Below the pieces are notes generated by a model. It had not been told where the DNA came from. It worked only from the letters and a program-made list of their open reading frames with translations, and did not search any database. Of a stretch of 13,177 nt of DNA, positions 5,851 through 13,177 are shown one piece after another (within the stretch, counting starts at the first letter, position 1; each line of letters begins with the position of its first letter). Origin of the DNA: an uncultured Anaerotruncus sp. (lineage in GTDB: Bacteria > Bacillota > Clostridia > Oscillospirales > CAG-272); NCBI GenBank assembly GCA_905210995.1, contig CAJLZE010000060.1, positions 1 through 13,177 of the forward strand. Direction: 5' to 3'. Position numbers and translations under genes: made by a program.

Positions 5851-8800
5851 TCAGAGCCCCGTCTTTTTTTGACGGAGAAAGAGGACGAGCAGCGCGATGT
5901 CTCCCATGAACGAGATGATCGAAATGCACAGCCCGGTCACCGCGACTGCCTTCAGCTTGCCGAGTTTCGATTGCTGCGCGTCGTTTACCGCTCCGAGCGC
6001 CGCAAGCTTTTCGTCGTTTTCGCGCTCTTTGGCGTCAAAGCTCTCGCGGAGCGACTTGAGATCGTTGCGAAGCTCTTCGATCTCGCGTTCGAGCTCGCTC
6101 TTTACATCGTTTATGTTCTTGCCGAGCGCCTCGTCGGCTTTCTTCATTGCCTCTTCGAGAGCCGCAAGACGGTCGGTGAGCGATTTTATGTCCGATTTCA
6201 TAAGGTCGGCTGCTATCTGATAGGTCTTTGTCAGCGTGGCGACTGCCTCGCCGAGCTTTTCGGCGCCTGCCTTGTCGCCGTCGGCTATTGCCTTGGTGAG
6301 GTCGCTTGTCGCACGGTCGAGGTTATTTCGCACCTCGTCAATGGCAGCCGTGAGCGCCTCGTCGGCTTTCGTCAGCTTTTCTTCAAGCGCGGTGAGCTTT
6401 CCGGTGAGCTCGGAGCCGAGGAGTGCGTCCGCCGCCTTGTATGCTTCTGTAAGGTCGTTTATAGCCTTTGCAAGCGCATCGGAATTCGCTTTGTCGCCGT
6501 CGTTTATCAGCTTTGTGAGGTCCGCGACAGCCTTATCGAGGTTTGCCTGTACCGTGTCTATCGCATTTTTCAGCGCCTCGTCAACTGCGTTAAGCTTTTC
6601 TTCAAGCGCTGCATCCGCTTCGGTGAGCTCCGACTTCAGCAGATCGTCCGCTGCCTTATAAGCCTCGGTCAGATCCTCGATCGCCTTTTTGATAGCCTCT
6701 GCCTGACCGCTTTCGAGGGCTGTTTTCAGATCGTTGATGGAGCCCGTAAGGTCTGTGTAGGCATCCTCTATCAGCTTTTTGACCTGATCCTTTGTCGTGG
6801 CGAATATCACGAGCACTTCGTTGGAGTCTATACTGCACTGTCCGGTCTGCGCGTTTTTGGCTACCACGACGTATGAGGCGCTGGGACTGCTTGTGGATGA
6901 CACCTCAAACATTGCAAACCCGGTCTTGTCACAGTTTATGTTTCCGAGCCACTGTCTGCTTCCGTTGTCAACGCGGTATACGTCAAAATTATGTACGGCT
7001 ATGCGCCCCGTAAGTATCTTGGGCATATTCCAGCAAAGATATGCTCTTCCCGGTGTGCCGTCGTATTCAACGTGCAGGTCGGTGACGCATGGCGGGGGAG
7101 CCGAAACGCTTCTTACCGCGTATCCGACGAAGGGAACTCCGCTGAACAATCCGTCTCCGGGTTCCGTCTTCCAGCCGATGAGCTGCCAGTCAAAATTGTA
7201 TTCGGTCGCGTCGTCGCTGAGATTCTGAACCGTACCGGAGGTTGCGGTTGTCGTTACCTGCGCGGTAGATATGCCCTTTGATTTGAGAGCCGAAATGCTT
7301 GTGGTTATACCTGCCGATGCGCCGAAGCCGGCAAAGCTTGCGCCTACCGAGACGGCAAGGTTCAACGATGCGCTGTCGGACACGGTGCTTGACTGTTCGG
7401 TGCTTACAGAGGTGCTGTAAGCAAGTGTGGATAGGCCGCCGGAGTGGGAAAGCCCCATCCAGTTGCCGCTGTTGGTCATGGCGAAGCCGTTTCTGTACTT
7501 TGAAAAATCGGAGGCATAAGCAAACGGGTTGCCCTCGTTATTGAGGTAATATTTGTTCATGAGAGCGCCGTTGTTCTTTGAGATGATATCGAGATAATAC
7601 GGAGCCGAACCGTCAACACCCTTGCCGTATTTCGCGTTGTATGCCTCGGCAAATGCGTCGTACTGCTCCATCGACAGTGAGGTCAGCACGGGATACTGCG
7701 GCACGCTGACAACAAACGATGCGGTTTCGTATTTCGGGTTTCCGGTCCAGATGTCGATTCCGGTCAACACGTCATAGCAGTATATGTACATGAGCGTGCG
7801 GCGGACGATGACCTGGTTTTTGTTGTTTGCCTCAAACGTCGTGGTGAATTCGGTCGTGCGCGATTCGGTAAATTCTTCGGATATGGCGGTGGAGACCATC
7901 GCTTCCATCTCTGTTTTGACCGCAGGGGTCTCAAAGCCCGCCGTGATGCCGATACCAAATGACTTTTCGGTGCCGGAGGACGTCGATCTTGTGTAGCTTT
8001 CCGAGTAGCTGTATGACGTTGAGCTGTTGCCCGCGCCGAATTCGTTGAAATACGGTGCCGCCTGAAGGAAGGCGACGACGTTCGGGTCGGTGTAGGCGCT
8101 GAGCGTGGTGTTGTATCTGACGGTGAGCGTGTCGCTCGGCACTTTGCTGTTGTAGACGTCAACGTCGGTGAGGAAGACCTTGGAGCTTTCATTGCCGCCG
8201 GAACTGCCGAGCATATAGTCGCCTTTTTCCATCACCCAGTCACCGTTCGCGTTTTTGATGATCGCAATGCGTTTGTAGAGATATTCGGCTTTTCCGGCTT
8301 TCTTGAAGCCGACGATCATCTCGAGGTTTTCGGCACCGTCATTTCTTCTGCGCATATTGCCGGCTGTTATGCTGCGGATGAATACCTCGTTTACATTTTC
8401 CCCATTGCACTTGTTCACGTGGAAGTTGAAGCCGAAATTGCTTTCGGACTGATCCTTTTTCGCCACATCAAGCGAATCGGAGCCCTGAGAACGTTCAAGA
8501 CCGTACAAACGGGTTTTGGAATTGTACTTTGCCTGATAGATATATCCGTTTATGAATATGTGAGTTTTTGTGTGCAGTCCGTCAAAGTCAACGCACTCGA
8601 CAGAACACTGCTGCCATGATGAGTCGCTTCTTCTAAGGCTTTTGTCGTAGCTGATGGCGGATATCTCTCCCGCGTGGGAGGTGAGCTCTTTGCCGCCCAT
8701 CCTTATCAGTTCGCCGTTGAGATCGTTGAGTGTGAATATATGAGCCTGTATCGCGTCGCTGTCCGAATCGCTGAAGAAGCTGATCGTTCTTCCGTTCTTG

Positions 8801-9954
8801 TTCAGCATTCCATGGAAGCCGGCGATGACTATCTCGTTTGTTCCGTTGCCGTCAATGTCGCCTATCGAAACGTCGGGGGCTGCCGGAATATAGATCGTGT
8901 GGCTCCCGCTATATATCTCATTGGTATTCTTTATGCTCAGATCCCCGACGTTTGAGGCGCCCTTGCGCCCAAAACCGACGGCAAGCATCGGGATGCACGC
9001 CTTGTATGCGGCTTTGTATTTGTCGGAGAGATTTGAGGTCGAGGAGAGAACGACAAGGTCGTCGATGCCGTCGCCGTTGATGTCGCCGGTCTCAAGCGAA
9101 ACACCAAGCCTGTCGCCGGGGTTCGACGAGATCTGCATACCGTCCATAAAGTGACTTGAGCAGTAATTTACGTATTCCTTGTTGAGATACTCGCTTCCTT
9201 TGCGGTTGGTCTGAATACGCTCGGAGCTCCATGTGTCCCTGAAGACCTTCATCCCGGCATATTTGACCTCATACAGCCCGGAGGCAAGATTTGACGAGGA
9301 GGGCGAGAAAACATCTACGTGTCCGGTGTAGATGACGAGTGAATCCTTGCCGTCTCCGTCATAGTCACCGGCTGTAATCGAAAAGTAGTTGTTCGCGTCA
9401 GCCGCTTCGAGATTGGTCCATGCCCAGTCAAGATTGACACTGTCAAATGTCAGCTCGTCTGGTTTGGTCGAGCCGTCAGCCTTGAAGATATAAAGGGCGG
9501 CTGTGCAGTTGTCGCCGCTGCCTGCCGGCATTTCTTTTATTCCGAGAACCGCGATATAGTCTCTTCTGCCGCCGCCCTTCGGGTCAAAAGCCACTGCCTT
9601 TGCGAACCGGAGAGAGTTGAGCTCATCCAGATTACGCCGCATGACCGACAGATTTGGGTGGTCACCGCCCTTGTTGTTGAAGTAGATGCCCTTTAAAATG
9701 TTCGAATAGTTTATGAAAAGCTCACTCTTTTCTATGAGCTTTATAAGGCTCCCGGTGCCGTATGGGGTGAGCGTGCCCTCGGGCACCTCCGGCGCCGCCT
9801 GTTCGATGAGCTTCAGTACGTCGCTGCCGCCGAGAGAGGGATCTACGGGGTCGATAAACTTGGTGATGGTCTCGGCTCCGGTCATCACCGCTATGGGCAC
9901 AAGACCCAAGATCGTAAAAACAGCCAGCACAACGGCGAGAATACGTTTTTTCAT
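5851..9954 (-). CDS. Large membrane-anchored surface protein with FG-GAP-like repeats, putative pore-module segments and coiled-coil stalk
   Basis: The 1367-residue product has a signal peptide (1 to about 28). An N-terminal region carries DxDGDG-type calcium loops at 197-204 (DYDGDGKD), 291-298 (DINGDGID) and 366-374 (DIDGNGTNE), as in FG-GAP/VCBS beta-propellers. Two Ser/Thr-rich stretches of alternating polarity (about 643-708 and 845-905), the second with a small-residue glycine-rich core, recall the membrane-inserting hairpins of aerolysin-type toxins; this is resemblance only. An Fn3-like domain (about 953-1050) precedes a long coiled coil (about 1055-1325) with two 73-residue repeats, a membrane segment (about 1336-1360) and a short basic tail. 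The protein would stand off the membrane on a stalk with its head outside the cell. GGAGG seven bases upstream fixes the ATG, which overlaps the TetR stop (ATGA). Adhesion, sensing or contact-dependent attack are all possible. I know no named homolog. Confidence 0.85.
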   Translation of the reverse strand: MKKRILAVVLAVFTILGLVPIAVMTGAETITKFIDPVDPSLGGSDVLKLIEQAAPEVPEGTLTPYGTGSLIKLIEKSELFINYSNILKGIYFNNKGGDHPNLSVMRRNLDELNSLRFAKAVAFDPKGGGRRDYIAVLGIKEMPAGSGDNCTAALYIFKADGSTKPDELTFDSVNLDWAWTNLEAADANNYFSITAGDYDGDGKDSLVIYTGHVDVFSPSSSNLASGLYEVKYAGMKVFRDTWSSERIQTNRKGSEYLNKEYVNYCSSHFMDGMQISSNPGDRLGVSLETGDINGDGIDDLVVLSSTSNLSDKYKAAYKACIPMLAVGFGRKGASNVGDLSIKNTNEIYSGSHTIYIPAAPDVSIGDIDGNGTNEIVIAGFHGMLNKNGRTISFFSDSDSDAIQAHIFTLNDLNGELIRMGGKELTSHAGEISAISYDKSLRRSDSSWQQCSVECVDFDGLHTKTHIFINGYIYQAKYNSKTRLYGLERSQGSDSLDVAKKDQSESNFGFNFHVNKCNGENVNEVFIRSITAGNMRRRNDGAENLEMIVGFKKAGKAEYLYKRIAIIKNANGDWVMEKGDYMLGSSGGNESSKVFLTDVDVYNSKVPSDTLTVRYNTTLSAYTDPNVVAFLQAAPYFNEFGAGNSSTSYSYSESYTRSTSSGTEKSFGIGITAGFETPAVKTEMEAMVSTAISEEFTESRTTEFTTTFEANNKNQVIVRRTLMYIYCYDVLTGIDIWTGNPKYETASFVVSVPQYPVLTSLSMEQYDAFAEAYNAKYGKGVDGSAPYYLDIISKNNGALMNKYYLNNEGNPFAYASDFSKYRNGFAMTNSGNWMGLSHSGGLSTLAYSTSVSTEQSSTVSDSASLNLAVSVGASFAGFGASAGITTSISALKSKGISTAQVTTTATSGTVQNLSDDATEYNFDWQLIGWKTEPGDGLFSGVPFVGYAVRSVSAPPPCVTDLHVEYDGTPGRAYLCWNMPKILTGRIAVHNFDVYRVDNGSRQWLGNINCDKTGFAMFEVSSTSSPSASYVVVAKNAQTGQCSIDSNEVLVIFATTKDQVKKLIEDAYTDLTGSINDLKTALESGQAEAIKKAIEDLTEAYKAADDLLKSELTEADAALEEKLNAVDEALKNAIDTVQANLDKAVADLTKLINDGDKANSDALAKAINDLTEAYKAADALLGSELTGKLTALEEKLTKADEALTAAIDEVRNNLDRATSDLTKAIADGDKAGAEKLGEAVATLTKTYQIAADLMKSDIKSLTDRLAALEEAMKKADEALGKNINDVKSELEREIEELRNDLKSLRESFDAKERENDEKLAALGAVNDAQQSKLGKLKAVAVTGLCISIISFMGDIALLVLFLRQKKTGL
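6259..6696 (-). repeat. Two tandem 73-residue coiled-coil repeats inside the surface protein
   Basis: Residues 1087-1159 (6696-6478) and 1160-1232 (6477-6259) are direct repeats with the same length and about 48 of 73 residues identical by eye. Both contain DLTEAYKAAD, a SELT step, ALEEKL, DEAL and a DGDKA turn. A third, more diverged copy starts at residue 1233 (KLGEAVATLT) with a three-residue insertion, then runs into a highly charged coiled coil. The pattern indicates internal duplication that lengthened a stalk. Confidence 0.85.
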
Positions 9955-10646
9955 TTTGCTTCCTCCGGTTTTGTAAGTGTAAATTCAAATTTCATTTCAA
10001 GCAATAAGAACAGCTTCTGCATAACGCCCGCGGCTATCGCTTTCATATCAAGCCCCGCGATGTATGCCGTAACTCTTTGCTGTTCGTCTTCGGGCACCCT
10101 GTATATACGCATGGCTGAGGTCAGAAAGCGTTCGAGCTTGCGCTCAAGCGGAAAGTGAACGTCGCACTTCTTTGCCATATAGTTTCGCATGAGCCCCGAC
10201 GAGCCTATCTCAAGCTCGTAAAAATCGCTTTCGCCGCTGTCGGGAAGGTACTGCCCGAATATCTGCCGCAGTTCAGCCGTCGTGCTGAGATATATATACT
10301 CCGCTGTCTCGGGTACGGTGTATGCCTCGATATATATCTCGCGCAGATTTTCGTTCAGCTCGGTCAGCGTGAGCTGTATCGCGGTCTCGACCGCATAGGA
10401 GTAGACGGGAGGGAGGTCTTCGCCGGTGATGTCACGTGCAGTGCCGAACTGGTTGCCGAACATCTCAACGACGAATTCCATGAGGACGCTGTCCTTTGTG
10501 TGAAACAGGTTCTGATATGTCCCCCTTGTCACGTTTGCTTCCTCGGTTATCTGGCTAACCGACGTTCGGCTGTAGCCCTGCTCCAGAAACAGGCGCGCAC
10601 AAACGGAAAGTATTCTTTTTCTGATCTCGTTTCCGTCCTTTTTCAT
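9951..10646 (-). CDS. TetR/AcrR-family transcriptional regulator
   Basis: The 231-residue product has the N-terminal DNA-binding domain of the TetR family: IRKRILSVCARLFLEQGY (8-25), then the helix-turn-helix TSVSQITEEANVTRGTYQNLFHTKDSVL (28-55). A longer, mostly helical C-terminal domain that would bind a ligand and dimerise follows. Such proteins usually repress their own operon until a small molecule binds. The ATG at 10646 is preferred over one 21 bases upstream because GAGGTGG sits about ten bases before it. Its TGA overlaps the ATG of the surface-protein gene by four bases, so the two are translationally coupled. That pairing is unusual: TetR genes more often neighbour efflux or metabolic genes. 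The ligand cannot be guessed from the sequence. Confidence 0.92.
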   Translation of the reverse strand: MKKDGNEIRKRILSVCARLFLEQGYSRTSVSQITEEANVTRGTYQNLFHTKDSVLMEFVVEMFGNQFGTARDITGEDLPPVYSYAVETAIQLTLTELNENLREIYIEAYTVPETAEYIYLSTTAELRQIFGQYLPDSGESDFYELEIGSSGLMRNYMAKKCDVHFPLERKLERFLTSAMRIYRVPEDEQQRVTAYIAGLDMKAIAAGVMQKLFLLLEMKFEFTLTKPEEAK

Positions 10647-10667
10647 ATAAGTTCGACCACCTCGCAT

Positions 10668-10678
10668 TCATTAAATGA
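10668..10678. promoter_or_regulatory. Candidate operator for the TetR-family regulator
   Basis: TCATTAAATGA is a perfect 11-base palindrome between the predicted transcription start (about 10683) and the tetR start codon, a usual place for autorepression. It is flanked on both sides by the direct repeat CGCAT. A second, weaker candidate is TCAC-N7-GTGA (10696-10710), inside the promoter spacer. Which, if either, is bound is not shown. Confidence 0.4.
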
Positions 10679-10689
10679 TACGCATACCA

Positions 10690-10718
10690 ATTATATCACG
10701 TGCCGTGTGAGAAATCAA
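10690..10718 (-). promoter_or_regulatory. Promoter of the TetR/surface-protein operon
   Basis: On the minus strand TTGATT (10718-10713) and a perfect TATAAT (10695-10690) are separated by 17 bases. The leader to the tetR ATG is about 37 bases. It reads away from the topoisomerase promoter at 10854. The stretch between the two promoters (10719-10853) holds only a small GGCAA/TTGCC hairpin (10726-10740); no gene or RNA was recognised there. Confidence 0.8.
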
Positions 10719-10853
10719 TAGCGCGGGCAAAATAATTGCCGGTATTCTGTGAAAAAAACGATGCCGCGAGCCTCCCCTCAGCATAAAAATGTATGCCCGC
10801 CCGCTTACTGTCCGGCAAGGAAAAAAAGCGCTGACACGCGCCGCCGCGCCGAC

Positions 10854-10882
10854 TTGACGGCATCCTCTGATTGTGATATAAT
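10854..10882 (+). promoter_or_regulatory. Promoter for the topoisomerase B-subunit gene
   Basis: TTGACG (10854-10859), a 17-base spacer and a perfect TATAAT (10877-10882). Transcription would start near 10889, giving a leader of about 94 bases. Confidence 0.88.
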
Positions 10883-10895
10883 AAAGGGTAGGGTC

Positions 10896-10931
10896 TGCCC
10901 GCCCTGCGGCTGCCGCGGGCGACGGCGGGCA
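10896..10931 (+). promoter_or_regulatory. GC-rich hairpin in the topoisomerase gene leader
   Basis: TGCCCGCC (10896-10903) pairs perfectly with GGCGGGCA (10924-10931). Inside it GCGG (10906-10909) pairs with CCGC (10913-10916), leaving an asymmetric internal loop. The structure starts a few bases after the predicted transcription start and ends about 50 bases before the start codon. It is not followed by a T run, so it is not a simple attenuator. It may stabilise the transcript or be a protein-responsive element; no known riboswitch was recognised. Confidence 0.5.
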
Positions 10932-10982
10932 TATCCGCAGAAATAACTATTTTCGCCGAAAATGAAAGGAAGACCGTCCGAT

Positions 10983-13004
10983 ATGGCTGAAAAAGCAAAA
11001 AGCACAACGGCAAAAAAGACCGAAAAATATAACGACCAAAGCATAGTGATGCTCAAAGGCGCAGACCGTGTCAGGCTGCGTCCGAGCGTAATATTCGGTT
11101 CGGACGGGCTTGAGGGCTGCGAGCACGCCTTTTTTGAGATACTTTCAAACTCCGTCGATGAGGCGCGCGAGGGTTACGGCAGCGAGATAAAGGTCACGGT
11201 CTTTGAGGATCATTCGATAGAGGTAGACGACCACGGTCGCGGCATCCCGCTCGATTTCAACGAAAAAGAGGGACGCTATAACTGGGACCTCATCTTCTGC
11301 GAGCCTTATGCCGGCGGAAAGATGAACAACAACGCCGAATCGGCGTCGTATGAATATTCGCTCGGTCTCAACGGTCTCGGCGCGTTTGCCACGCAGTGCG
11401 CGTCGAAATATATGGAGGTCGATTCCTTTGACGGCAAATACGTCAGGTTTATGAGCTTCCGTCTCGGCAGCCCCGTGGGAGAGCTCGGCGTGCGCGAGCT
11501 TTCAAAGGGAGAGCGCCGCACGGGCACGGTCATACGCTGGTTGCCCGACCGCGATGTTTTTACCGATGTGAATATACCGAAGGAATTTTTCGTCGACGTC
11601 CTGCGCCGTCAGGCGGTCGTCAACGCCGGTGTGAAGTTTATTTTCCTCTTTGAGGAGAACGGCGAGTTCACCGAGCAGGTATTTTACAACGAAAACGGCA
11701 TACGCGATTATGTCGCCGAGGTCGCGGGCACGTCGGCGCTGACGCAGCCCGTTTTCTGGCACCTTGAAACGCAGGGACGCGACCGCGAGGACAAGCCTGT
11801 CTACCGCTTCAAGGCGGATATATCGTTCTGTGTGTCGCAGACGGTGACGATGCTTGAGTATTATCACAATGCGAGCTTTCTCGAGCACGGCGGTTCGCCA
11901 GACCGCGCCGTTCGCGTTGCGTTCGTCTACGCGATCGACAAATACCTCAAATCGGCGGGGAAATACAACAAAAACGAGTCAAAGATCACGTTTGCCGACA
12001 TTGCGGACTGCCTTGTGCTCGTCATAAGCAGCAATTCCACGATAACATCATACGAAAACCAGACGAAAAAGGCGATAACCAACGCGTTCATTTATGAGGC
12101 GCTGACCGACTTTATCAAGAAAAATCTTGAGATATACTTCACCGAAAACCCGACCGAGGCAGACAAGATCGCCGCGCAGGTGCTTGTCAACAAGCGTTCG
12201 CGCGAAAATGCCGAGCGCACCCGTCTTGATATAAAAAAGAAGCTCACCGGGTCGCTCGACGTTGCAAACCGCGTTGAAAAGTTCGTCAATTGCCGCTCGA
12301 AGGATCCCGCGGTGCGTGAGCTTTATATAGTGGAGGGCGATTCCGCTCTCACATCCTGCAAGCTCGGGCGCGCCGCGGAATTCCAGGCGATAATACCCGT
12401 GCGCGGCAAAACGCTCAACTGTCTCAAATCGACCTATGACAAGATATTCAAAAACGACATAATCGTTGACCTTCTCAAGGTCATCGGCTGCGGTGCCGAG
12501 GTCGGAACACGTGCAAAGGGAAAGGGAAGCGAGGTCTCGGCGTTCAGCCTTGAGTCGCTCCGCTGGTCAAAGATAATCATCTGCACCGATGCCGACGAGG
12601 ACGGGTTCCAGATCCGCACGCTGCTTCTGACGCTATTTTACCGCCTGCTCCCCACGCTCCTTAAGGAGGGAAAGGTATTTATCGCCGAAACGCCGCTTTT
12701 TGAGATAACCACTAAGGACCGCACGCTGTTCGCCTTTGACGAATTCGAAAAGGCGGAGATACTGAAAAAGCTCGGAAATCAGAAATATACGCTCCAGCGC
12801 TCCAAAGGACTCGGTGAAAACGAGCCGGAAATGATGTGGGAGACCACGATGAATCCCGCCACGCGGCGGCTCGTGGCTGTAACGCCCACCGATGCGGAGG
12901 CGACAGAGCGCATATTCGATACTCTGCTTGGCGACAATCTCCCCGCGCGCAAGAAATTCATTACCGAAAACGGCGACAGATATATGAAGGACGCCGATAT
13001 ATAA
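10983..13004 (+). CDS. Diverged type IIA DNA topoisomerase B subunit (GyrB/ParE-like)
   Basis: The 673-residue product is an ATP-hydrolysing B subunit that, with an A subunit, would pass one DNA duplex through another. The GHKL ATPase domain shows EILSNSVDEA (52-61, Asn56), DDHGRGIP (82-89), YAGGK (109-113), GLNGLG (128-133, where the family norm is GxHGxG) and the QTK loop (360-362). The Toprim domain shows EGDSA (451-455), the metal-binding TDADEDG (535-541, usually DADVDG) and QRSKGLGE (605-612). Length suits the short GyrB/ParE form without the enterobacterial insert. The ATG at 10983 follows AAAGGAAG; the in-frame ATG at 10962 has no such site. No A-subunit gene is adjacent: the gene is alone and converges on a cysteine desulfurase. 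It is more likely a ParE-like paralogue than the main gyrase subunit, but sequence alone does not settle this. Confidence 0.9.
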   Translation: MAEKAKSTTAKKTEKYNDQSIVMLKGADRVRLRPSVIFGSDGLEGCEHAFFEILSNSVDEAREGYGSEIKVTVFEDHSIEVDDHGRGIPLDFNEKEGRYNWDLIFCEPYAGGKMNNNAESASYEYSLGLNGLGAFATQCASKYMEVDSFDGKYVRFMSFRLGSPVGELGVRELSKGERRTGTVIRWLPDRDVFTDVNIPKEFFVDVLRRQAVVNAGVKFIFLFEENGEFTEQVFYNENGIRDYVAEVAGTSALTQPVFWHLETQGRDREDKPVYRFKADISFCVSQTVTMLEYYHNASFLEHGGSPDRAVRVAFVYAIDKYLKSAGKYNKNESKITFADIADCLVLVISSNSTITSYENQTKKAITNAFIYEALTDFIKKNLEIYFTENPTEADKIAAQVLVNKRSRENAERTRLDIKKKLTGSLDVANRVEKFVNCRSKDPAVRELYIVEGDSALTSCKLGRAAEFQAIIPVRGKTLNCLKSTYDKIFKNDIIVDLLKVIGCGAEVGTRAKGKGSEVSAFSLESLRWSKIIICTDADEDGFQIRTLLLTLFYRLLPTLLKEGKVFIAETPLFEITTKDRTLFAFDEFEKAEILKKLGNQKYTLQRSKGLGENEPEMMWETTMNPATRRLVAVTPTDAEATERIFDTLLGDNLPARKKFITENGDRYMKDADI

Positions 13005-13056
13005 AACAAAATATCCGGGATGTCATGCGTTGGCATGGCAGCCCGGATATTTTGTT
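13005..13056. terminator. Long two-way hairpin terminator between convergent genes
   Basis: A 15-bp perfect stem (13005-13019 with 13042-13056) is extended, past one mismatch, by an 8-bp stem (13021-13028 with 13033-13040, one G-T pair) and a four-base loop. The A-rich left and T-rich right ends provide a U tract in both directions. It begins at the topoisomerase stop codon and overlaps the desulfurase stop codon. Confidence 0.88.
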
Positions 13057-13177
13057 ATCTTCCCGCGCGGACGAGCCGTCCGATGCCATCGCGCAGCGCG
13101 TCGGCAAGGCGGTCGATATCGTCAACGGTGTTCTGCGAGCCGAAGCTCACGCGAAGCGTGCGGTCGGCGTCGGCGGG
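13055..13177 (-). CDS. Cysteine desulfurase (NifS/IscS family), C-terminal end
   Basis: Reading the minus strand from the window edge gives 40 residues and a TAA at 13057-13055. The segment TLRVSFGSQNTVDDIDRL (residues 7-24 of the fragment) matches the C-terminal end of PLP-dependent cysteine desulfurases, where an (R/V)(I/V)S(L/F)G..NT..DID motif precedes the last helix. These enzymes take sulfur from cysteine for Fe-S clusters, tRNA thiolation or cofactors. The PLP lysine and active-site cysteine lie outside the window, so the subtype cannot be judged. The stop codon falls within the shared terminator arm. Confidence 0.85.
   Translation of the reverse strand, partial: PADADRTLRVSFGSQNTVDDIDRLADALRDGIGRLVRAGR

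Noticed and set aside
6259..6696. CRISPR-like or mobile repeat
   Set aside because: The repeats are in-frame coding units of a coiled coil, with no spacers and no terminal inverted repeats.
5869..6876. Rightward 335-codon open frame
   Set aside because: It is antisense to the repetitive coiled-coil part of the surface protein; the lack of stops follows from the repeated codons there. No start signal.
10647..10667. Longer start for the TetR gene at 10667
   Set aside because: No ribosome binding site precedes it, while GAGGTGG precedes the ATG at 10646; the extension also covers the candidate operator.
10962..10982. Longer start for the topoisomerase gene at 10962
   Set aside because: No purine-rich site precedes it; the AAAGGAAG inside the extension serves the ATG at 10983.
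10696..11013. Leftward 105-codon open frame across the divergent promoter region
   Set aside because: It overlaps the topoisomerase promoter, leader and start, and shows no conserved pattern or start signal.

Overview
The window looks like part of a chromosome from a fairly GC-rich, low-oxygen Firmicute, most likely a clostridial (Oscillospirales- or Christensenellales-like) gut or animal-associated bacterium. This rests on the strong GGAGG-type ribosome binding sites, near-consensus sigma-A promoters with 17-base spacers, a diverged GyrB/ParE-type topoisomerase subunit, a GH106-like glycosidase and the style of the large surface protein. The taxonomic call is inference; no rRNA gene is present.

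Layout from left to right. Positions 1-348 (minus) hold the 5' part of rpsF (ribosomal protein S6), with a near-perfect promoter and a structured leader resembling the S6:S18 autoregulatory element. Diverging from it at 594-1595 (plus) is a membrane-anchored ComEC-type metallo-beta-lactamase-fold hydrolase. It ends at a long palindrome facing a convergent pair: an ECF sigma factor (3274-2765, minus) followed by a predicted type I membrane protein of unknown family (2719-1667, minus). Upstream of those, reading the same way, is a cytoplasmic GH106-like glycosidase (5710-3377, minus) with its own promoter.

Positions 10646-5851 (minus) form a two-gene operon. A TetR-family regulator overlaps by four bases the start of a 1367-residue surface protein. 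That protein has a signal peptide, FG-GAP-like calcium loops, two Ser/Thr-rich segments reminiscent of beta-hairpin pore-forming modules, an Fn3-like domain, a repeated coiled-coil stalk and a C-terminal membrane anchor. This is the most unusual part of the window and the best candidate for an undescribed system.

Diverging from the TetR promoter is a strong promoter with a GC-rich hairpin leader for a gyrB/parE-like gene (10983-13004, plus), which has no A-subunit partner in view. It converges, across a hairpin terminator, on the last 40 codons of a cysteine desulfurase (13177-13055, minus).

Housekeeping genes (rpsF, the topoisomerase subunit, the desulfurase) therefore flank an accessory block of envelope, signalling and carbohydrate genes. 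No rRNA, tRNA, CRISPR array, insertion sequence or phage gene was recognised.
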